A stretch of DNA of 9,525 bases from an uncultured Oxalobacteraceae bacterium (GTDB lineage: Bacteria > Pseudomonadota > Gammaproteobacteria > Burkholderiales > Burkholderiaceae_D). The stretch spans positions 1-9,525 of the forward strand of contig CALKVB010000099.1 in NCBI GenBank assembly GCA_937996605.1. Direction: 5' to 3'. The position numbers were made by a program, and so were the translations under genes. Below are positions 4,829 to 9,525 of the stretch, in pieces (position 1 is the first letter of the stretch; every line of letters begins with the position of its first letter). Under the pieces are notes generated by a model that did no database searches, was not told the DNA's origin, and saw only the letters and a program-made list of their open reading frames with translations.

Positions 4829-5248
4829 CTACACCCCAGTCACCGTCTTGACGCCATACTTTCGCATCATCGCCAAAAACAAGTATCCTAAAGCTGTACC
4901 AACCGCTCCGTATGCAGCGTCGATGATATCGGGGGTGTTGATGAAGGGGATCCAGATTTCATAAATTAAGTTCGCTAAAAGAATCGCAATACCAAGGAAG
5001 CGAACGAATTTAAACGGTACGCCTTGTTGAATCCAAACAAATCCAGCTGTGGTGTAGAGAATATAGCTAATCGACAAATTAGAGATATGCGAGGGATACT
5101 CGGGTACGAGCGTTCTCAAAAAAGCGTAAGGGAACACATCGCTCTTTCTGCACAAATACAATGACAATGCAAATGCAGTCAGAACTAATAGACTAATTGA
5201 GGTAGCAAGTTTGGGGACGTTTTGTACTGAAAGCTTAGATTGACTCAT
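4829..5248 (-). CDS. VanZ-like small integral membrane protein
   Basis: The 139-residue protein has four predicted membrane segments at about 14-33, 56-74, 82-103 and 110-128, with a short polar N-terminus and a basic C-terminus. The third helix ends in Y-E-I-W-I-P-F, and the fourth begins T-P-D-I-I-D-A-A-Y-G-A-V-G-T-A-L-G. The glutamate followed by an Asp-rich entry to a Gly-rich final helix is the pattern of VanZ-like proteins. VanZ itself gives low-level teicoplanin resistance, but most chromosomal homologues have no known role, so no resistance function should be assumed. The ribosome binding site is weak. The gene lies 122 bp downstream of the amidase on the same strand, with a weak terminator between, and converges on the cysteine-rich gene. 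Confidence 0.65.
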   Translation of the reverse strand: MSQSKLSVQNVPKLATSISLLVLTAFALSLYLCRKSDVFPYAFLRTLVPEYPSHISNLSISYILYTTAGFVWIQQGVPFKFVRFLGIAILLANLIYEIWIPFINTPDIIDAAYGAVGTALGYLFLAMMRKYGVKTVTGV

Positions 5249-5270
5249 TTTAATATTTGCTAGTCGTAAT

Positions 5271-5292
5271 GAAGAAAAAGCTCGTGCTTTCC
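5271..5292 (-). terminator. Possible weak terminator after the amidase gene
   Basis: On the minus strand AAAGC, loop ACGA and GCTTT form a 5-bp stem followed by TTTCTTC. The stem is short, so read-through into the membrane protein gene is likely even if it works. Confidence 0.3.
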
Positions 5293-5370
5293 GGTTAATT
5301 TTCTAATCGTTCCGCGCAAGATCAGCCATCCTACACCCTATTTGCTACATACCTCAATCCCAACGCAATC

Positions 5371-6849
5371 CTAACTTAACGGATAAGCGAATTGCTCAAG
5401 ATATGGGTCTAAGGTCTTTGCAACCTGCATTAGTTTAAAATCTTCATATCGTTTCCCAACTAACTGAACACCAATCGGTAAGCCTTGGTTGCTGAGTCCT
5501 ATTGGCAATGTCAGCACAGGGCTTTCCGTCAGTGTGAACGGGGTCGTGTAGGCTTGCGTCGCCATGTAGTAATGTAGATTGACGCCATCGACGCCGCCAG
5601 TGCTTATAGGTGTGTTGTAGATGCTGAAGTTGCCATACGCTTTGCTCGGCGCATGATGATTAAATGCGGTGACCGCACTGACTGGGCAAATAAACGCATC
5701 ATAGTCGCTCAAGAAATTTTCCATGATGTTGATCATCTTGTCTTGGATGCTTAAAGCTTCCATATATTTTTCTACTGAATGTGGCTTTACTATGTTTTGG
5801 TGCATAGGCACATCTTTAAGCGTGCCTTTTGTGAACGGTAAACCCAGCCATTTGACGAAATTGGGCGTGCTGTAGCCGCCTTGCATCCCTACAAAACTGC
5901 CCCAGGTTTTCCAAGCCAAATCAAAATCGATCTTGGGTGTGACTTTGACCACCGTCGCTCCCGCTTTCTCAAATCTGGAGATGGTCTCTTGAATTTTTCG
6001 TTTGATTTCTTGATCGACTGGTACACCGCCAAACTCATCGGTCCAGGCAATTTTGATGTCTCTTATTTCAGCGACTTCACTGTGTCTAACTAGAGGAACT
6101 AGCCGTCTATCTCCGTTCGTGGTCTGCGCAATGATGTGCATTGCCAATTCCAGATCATCGATACTTCTGGCTAGTGGCCCTGCCACCGCTAAAGATTTCA
6201 AGCCATTCACTTTTTCGGCAGGATCCGTCTGTATCCCTTGCAGCGATACCACACCAAAAGATGGTTTAAATCCGTACACGCCGCAATAGGCAGAAGGAAT
6301 TCTGATAGAGCCAGCCAGGTCATTACCAAAACTGAGTGGCGTCATGCCGGTGGCTAAGGCTGTCGCGCAACCTCCGCTGCTGCCGCCGCTGGTCTTTGTT
6401 ATATCCCATGGGTTATTGGTTTTTCCAAAAATTGGATTATCCGATTGCATATCCATCGCCAATACCGAGAGATTGGTTTTGCCAATGATAATGGCGCCTT
6501 CTGCTCTTAACAGTTTGACGAGCTCTGCATCGGTATCAGGGATTTGATTCTCTAATGGTTTATACCCTGAGGTGGTACGCAAGCCCTTGGTGCGGTAGTT
6601 ATCTTTGATAGTGATTGGTACGCCATGCAGCCTTCCCCAATTTTCCCCTTGCGCGGTAGCGGCATCGGCATCTTTAGCTCGTTGTAAGGCAGTGGCCTTA
6701 TCCAAGCTCACCACTGCATTGTAGCTATGATGATGCTTTTCTATTTGTGTAAAAAAGGTATTCACCACTTCATAGGATGTGAGTCGTCTCGCTTTGATAG
6801 CGGCAGCTAAGGCAGTTGCCGATGAAAATAAGATCTTGTTCTGTTCCAT
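5371..6849 (-). CDS. Amidase-signature family hydrolase
   Basis: This complete 492-residue enzyme belongs to the amidase signature family, which hydrolyses carboxamides by a Ser-cisSer-Lys triad. The triad is visible: Lys82 in V-P-I-T-I-K-D-N, the cis-Ser157 in S-G-G-S-S-G-G (154-160), and nucleophile Ser181 in G-N-D-L-A-G-S-I-R-I-P. The Ser157-Ser181 spacing of 24 matches characterised members. G-F-K-P-S-F-G-V follows at 193-200, and the C-terminal L-P-I-G-L-S-N-Q-G-L-P-I-G-V-Q-L-V-G is typical. One small departure is Ala179 where many members have Gly in the D-x-G-G-S loop. There is no signal peptide, so it is predicted to be cytoplasmic. No gatB or gatC neighbours are present, so a stand-alone amidase is more likely than a Glu-tRNA amidotransferase subunit. 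The substrate cannot be told. The start at 6849 has only a weak ribosome binding site (GGA). Confidence 0.92.
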   Translation of the reverse strand: MEQNKILFSSATALAAAIKARRLTSYEVVNTFFTQIEKHHHSYNAVVSLDKATALQRAKDADAATAQGENWGRLHGVPITIKDNYRTKGLRTTSGYKPLENQIPDTDAELVKLLRAEGAIIIGKTNLSVLAMDMQSDNPIFGKTNNPWDITKTSGGSSGGCATALATGMTPLSFGNDLAGSIRIPSAYCGVYGFKPSFGVVSLQGIQTDPAEKVNGLKSLAVAGPLARSIDDLELAMHIIAQTTNGDRRLVPLVRHSEVAEIRDIKIAWTDEFGGVPVDQEIKRKIQETISRFEKAGATVVKVTPKIDFDLAWKTWGSFVGMQGGYSTPNFVKWLGLPFTKGTLKDVPMHQNIVKPHSVEKYMEALSIQDKMINIMENFLSDYDAFICPVSAVTAFNHHAPSKAYGNFSIYNTPISTGGVDGVNLHYYMATQAYTTPFTLTESPVLTLPIGLSNQGLPIGVQLVGKRYEDFKLMQVAKTLDPYLEQFAYPLS

Positions 6850-7094
6850 TACTTATCCAAAAGTTATAGCGATGTGATTGCCCAAAAGAACAGAGCAAGC
6901 AATTGAGATACGCTATTCTCTATCACTCAGAACACACTTAGAACGCGCATACATGGATTTATGCTATTCATAATTGAATGGATTGTTGCGTGGGCAAGAT
7001 CCTCTTCAACGGAAGTATCTTCAGCAGGACAATTCACCTCTGATTTTTGAGCGGGTTTGTAATTGCGGGGGAGTTGAATTGGATGTTACGGCTC

Positions 7095-7123
7095 AAAGCG
7101 AGCGAGGGGGCGCTTTTGTTTTT
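7095..7123 (+). terminator. Terminator-like hairpin related to those at 2748 and 2952
   Basis: AAAGCG (7095-7100) pairs with CGCTTT (7111-7116) around a G-rich 10-base loop, followed by TTTGTTTTT. The wording up to and past the T tract parallels 2952-2982, but the stem is shorter, as if decayed. No intact plus-strand gene precedes it. Confidence 0.4.
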
Positions 7124-7393
7124 CTGCGGGCACAAATCTAAAACTTTGTTGCCTAGTGGTGTGGGCGTCTGTTCTGATCCGTGTTCTGATTCCTTGATTG
7201 TCAGTATCCAAATATATCTGAACCACGGTTCCCACCTCGCATCGCCCTACAGCTTGAAAGTGGAAGCACCCGCCTAGTCCATTCCTGTAACTTGGACGAG
7301 ATTGTCGCTTTCTTTATCTAAAGCAATAAAATGTACTGGATAATTTATTAAAATTCATTGAACATGAGGTGCGGCGGGTAAAGCTTGCACTTC

Positions 7394-7423
7394 CCAGCAT
7401 TGAATGCTGGTTTCGCTTTTTCT
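7394..7423 (+). terminator. Hairpin with T tract in front of the GGDEF gene
   Basis: CCAGCATT (7394-7401) and AATGCTGG (7403-7410) are exactly complementary around one base; in practice this is a 6-bp stem with a 5-base loop. TTTCGCTTTTTCT follows. It lies 40 bp before the start of the GGDEF gene, so it either ends upstream transcription or acts as a leader attenuator. I see no known riboswitch consensus in the preceding 100 bases. Confidence 0.5.
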
Positions 7424-7462
7424 GATTAAACCGCTGTCGCATTCATCCATGAAGTAAGCGTA

Positions 7463-9525
7463 ATGAAGACTAATGACCATGTAGATCGAGCCACACCGAA
7501 GAATCGGCGCCAACTTTTATATGTTGGCGTGTGTCTTGTCGTGCTTTTTTCTGCGATTAGCGCGATTTTAACGCTCCTGTATTTGCGTCAAGAAGCTTAT
7601 CGTCAAACTCAATATTCAACCGAGAGCTTGGCCAGCTCATTAGTGCAAACTTTTGATGGAATGATCGATGCGATTGATGTGGCTCTGCAGTCCGTGGCTG
7701 ATGAGGTTACGCGTCAGCGAGCGCATGGCTCGATTGATCGCGTGAGTATTGATGATCTCTTGCTGCGCCAAGCTAAACGCGTTCCTCATGTGGCATTTAT
7801 GCGGATCACTGATGAAAGGGGCAAAGTCGTTTATGGGATTGAAGATCAAGGAGTAACTGCGAACTTAAGTGACCGTGCTTTCTTCCAGCAACTGACCAAC
7901 AGCTCGCAAACGGGTTTGGTGCTTAGTCAGCCGGTACTCGGCAAAATTGCAAAGCGTTGGTTGTGGACTTTCGCAAGGAGGATTGAGTATCCGGATGGTC
8001 GTTTTGCAGGGATTGTGTATGCGTCGGTCTATGCGGATGAAATCGAAAGTGTGTTCGACAATATTCAATTGGGTGATGGCGGATCGATCGCTTTACGAGA
8101 TCGAGATTTGTATTTGATTGCACGTAGAACAGGTGACCGCATAAATACGATCCCGATTGGTAGTTTGTCCGTTTCTGTTTCATTTAGAAATGTATTGGCG
8201 GTCAACTCGGCGAAAGGAACATACACTAGTGATACCACTAGCTCAGATCCCGTTCAGCGTATCTATTCCTATCACCGCAGTGGCAAATATGGCTATTTAG
8301 TGAACGTTGGATCCGCCACTGAAGTCGCCTTACAAGTGTGGAAAAAACAAGTGCTCGTTGTGAGTATTATTGTTGGTATTTTTTCTTTCATGTTGGTATA
8401 TCTAGCCCGCAAAATTGATTTGGCGTGGCAACAGTATGATGCGGCTATTGCAGACTTAAAATATAGTTCAGAACAGCTTTCGATCAAACATCAGTTGCTG
8501 ATCAATTCTGAACAACAGCATCTTTCAATTTTAGAGAAATTGCATACCGCGATCATTGTGCATGCGCCTGATACGAGCATTATTTTTAGCAATTCGCGAG
8601 CATCTGAATTGTTGGGATTAACCGAGGATCAATTGCTAGGTAAAGTGGCGATTGATACTACGTGGCATTTTGTGCACGAGGATGGAAGCAAATTTAGCTT
8701 TGAGGAATACCCAGTCCAACGTGCATTACGAACGCAACAATCTTTTACTGAATTAGTATTAGGAATTCGTCGCCCGCATTTTCAAAATATTTTATGGGTG
8801 CAGGTGAGCGCGTTTCTAGAATTCGATTCCGAACAAAAGTTACGGCAGATTGTCGTCAATTTTAATGACATCACAGAACGTAAAGAAGCAGAATTACGCT
8901 GGCAGTTTGCCTTGGAAGGCGCGGGGGATGGCGTGTGGGACATAGATCTCATCAGCAAGAGAGGAAAATTTTCCAAAACCTATTTAGAGATGTTGGGCTA
9001 CCCTGAAGGTAGTTTTTCAGAAAACTATGAAGATATTTTCGCTCTGATTCATCCCGAAGATAGAAGTCATTTGATGAATGAGATGCAAAATCACAGTCAA
9101 CATCTCACTAGCCAGTTTTCAGCCGAGTATAGAATGCTTTGTGCCGATGGTAGCTATAAATGGATCTATGGTCGTGGCATGGTGGTAAGTGTGAATGAAC
9201 AAGGCGAATCTTTACGGATGGTGGGTACCCATACTGACATTTCCGGCATGAAGAGTGCGGAAGAAAAAATTTGGACTGAAGCCAATTATGACGCTTTAAC
9301 TAAACTGCCAAATCGCCGTTTGTTCTACGACCGTATCGAAGAAAATTTGAAGAAAGCAAAGCGAGAACATCAGCGGCTCGCCTTGCTTTTTATTGACTTG
9401 GATCGCTTCAAAGAGGTCAACGATACTTTAGGGCACCACGTTGGCGATCAACTGCTCATCCAAGCAGCAACGCGAATAAAATCCTCGGTGAGGGTTTATG
9501 ACACAGTGGCGCGTATTGGTGGGGA
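7463..9525 (+). CDS. Membrane-anchored dCache-PAS-PAS-GGDEF protein (diguanylate cyclase), 3' end outside window
   Basis: The visible 687 codons have no stop. The N-terminus is basic, with a first membrane helix at about 18-41. A periplasmic sensor of about 250 residues (43-293) fits a double-Cache (PDC) domain; it has V-S-I-D-D-L-L-type helices and a D-R-A-F-F-Q-Q-L stretch. A second helix is at 297-316 and a short linker follows. Two PAS domains follow at about 352-474 (ending D-I-T-E-R-K) and 481-596 (with I-H-P-E-D and G-T-H-T-D-I-S). The GGDEF domain opens at residue 608 with N-Y-D-A-L-T-K-L-P-N-R and continues I-D-L-D-R-F-K-E-V-N-D-T-L-G-H. The window stops right after the first GG of the GGDEF signature. 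Such proteins make cyclic di-GMP from GTP in response to a ligand; an EAL domain could follow. The ATG at 7463 is the first in frame after a stop at 7427, with only a weak ribosome binding site. Confidence 0.93.
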   Translation, partial: MKTNDHVDRATPKNRRQLLYVGVCLVVLFSAISAILTLLYLRQEAYRQTQYSTESLASSLVQTFDGMIDAIDVALQSVADEVTRQRAHGSIDRVSIDDLLLRQAKRVPHVAFMRITDERGKVVYGIEDQGVTANLSDRAFFQQLTNSSQTGLVLSQPVLGKIAKRWLWTFARRIEYPDGRFAGIVYASVYADEIESVFDNIQLGDGGSIALRDRDLYLIARRTGDRINTIPIGSLSVSVSFRNVLAVNSAKGTYTSDTTSSDPVQRIYSYHRSGKYGYLVNVGSATEVALQVWKKQVLVVSIIVGIFSFMLVYLARKIDLAWQQYDAAIADLKYSSEQLSIKHQLLINSEQQHLSILEKLHTAIIVHAPDTSIIFSNSRASELLGLTEDQLLGKVAIDTTWHFVHEDGSKFSFEEYPVQRALRTQQSFTELVLGIRRPHFQNILWVQVSAFLEFDSEQKLRQIVVNFNDITERKEAELRWQFALEGAGDGVWDIDLISKRGKFSKTYLEMLGYPEGSFSENYEDIFALIHPEDRSHLMNEMQNHSQHLTSQFSAEYRMLCADGSYKWIYGRGMVVSVNEQGESLRMVGTHTDISGMKSAEEKIWTEANYDALTKLPNRRLFYDRIEENLKKAKREHQRLALLFIDLDRFKEVNDTLGHHVGDQLLIQAATRIKSSVRVYDTVARIGG

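Larger units (their letters stand above)
6850..7462. other. Gene-poor intergenic stretch before the GGDEF gene
   Basis: I see no supported gene in these 613 bases. The amidase promoter must lie at the left end, reading leftward. An open frame at 7047-7277 overlaps a terminator-like hairpin and encodes low-complexity sequence, so I leave it out. The region around 7095-7180 resembles 2952-3050 in order and wording: an AAAGCGAGC hairpin and T tract, then TTGTTGCC-like and GTCTGTTCT(A/G)AT strings. A second hairpin with a T tract is at 7394-7423. The promoter of the GGDEF gene is not clear to me. Confidence 0.6.

Noticed and set aside
7047..7277. 76-codon plus-strand open frame
   Set aside because: It crosses a terminator-like hairpin and resembles the block at 2952-3050 at DNA level rather than as protein.

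Overview
The window looks like an accessory region of a mid-GC proteobacterial chromosome, beta- or gammaproteobacterial by the look of its genes. The evidence is an integron gene cassette with an attC site, a REP-associated Y1 transposase, an orphan HINT-domain cassette of the polymorphic-toxin kind, and a PAS/GGDEF sensor protein. Species cannot be fixed from the sequence alone.

Region 1 (1-1300) is cassette-like. A small YCII-domain lipoprotein (227-589) and a small hypothetical protein (593-880) lie head to tail. They are followed by a good attC-type recombination site (884-972) and then by a third small ORF (999-1298), whose own attC is not visible. No integrase is in the window, so this would be an interior or distal part of an array, or a stray cassette.

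Region 2 (1317-3077) is built around a REP-associated tyrosine transposase (RAYT, 1580-2593). Its upstream region holds a dense array of short CCAAATTGGAC-like motifs, including a perfect 18-bp tandem repeat. Downstream lie hairpins, two intrinsic terminators and a REP-like repeat (GTAG followed by a 9-bp-stem hairpin, 2823-2885).

Region 3 (3078-4632) has an orphan HINT protein and then a secreted cysteine-rich protein. The HINT catalytic residues are all present, but no toxin domain follows. Its last residues and stop codon are encoded by or beside a second copy of the same 40-bp repeat (3851-3890, 38/40 identical). The secreted protein has two CxC motifs in what looks like a duplicated arrangement.

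Region 4 (4829-6849, minus strand) has a VanZ-like four-helix membrane protein and a complete amidase-signature hydrolase.

Region 5 (6850-9525) is a 613-bp gene-poor stretch with two terminator-like hairpins. It leads into a membrane-anchored dCache-PAS-PAS-GGDEF protein that runs off the window inside the GGDEF signature.

The most interesting theme is the link between the RAYT, the REP-like repeats and the truncated HINT cassette. The same repeat unit (shared 40 bp, GTAG plus hairpin, then a GGACACC(C)AATTCAA-like box) occurs both downstream of the transposase and at the point where the HINT protein loses its expected effector domain. This is consistent with repeat movement having reshaped a toxin cassette, but that is an inference.
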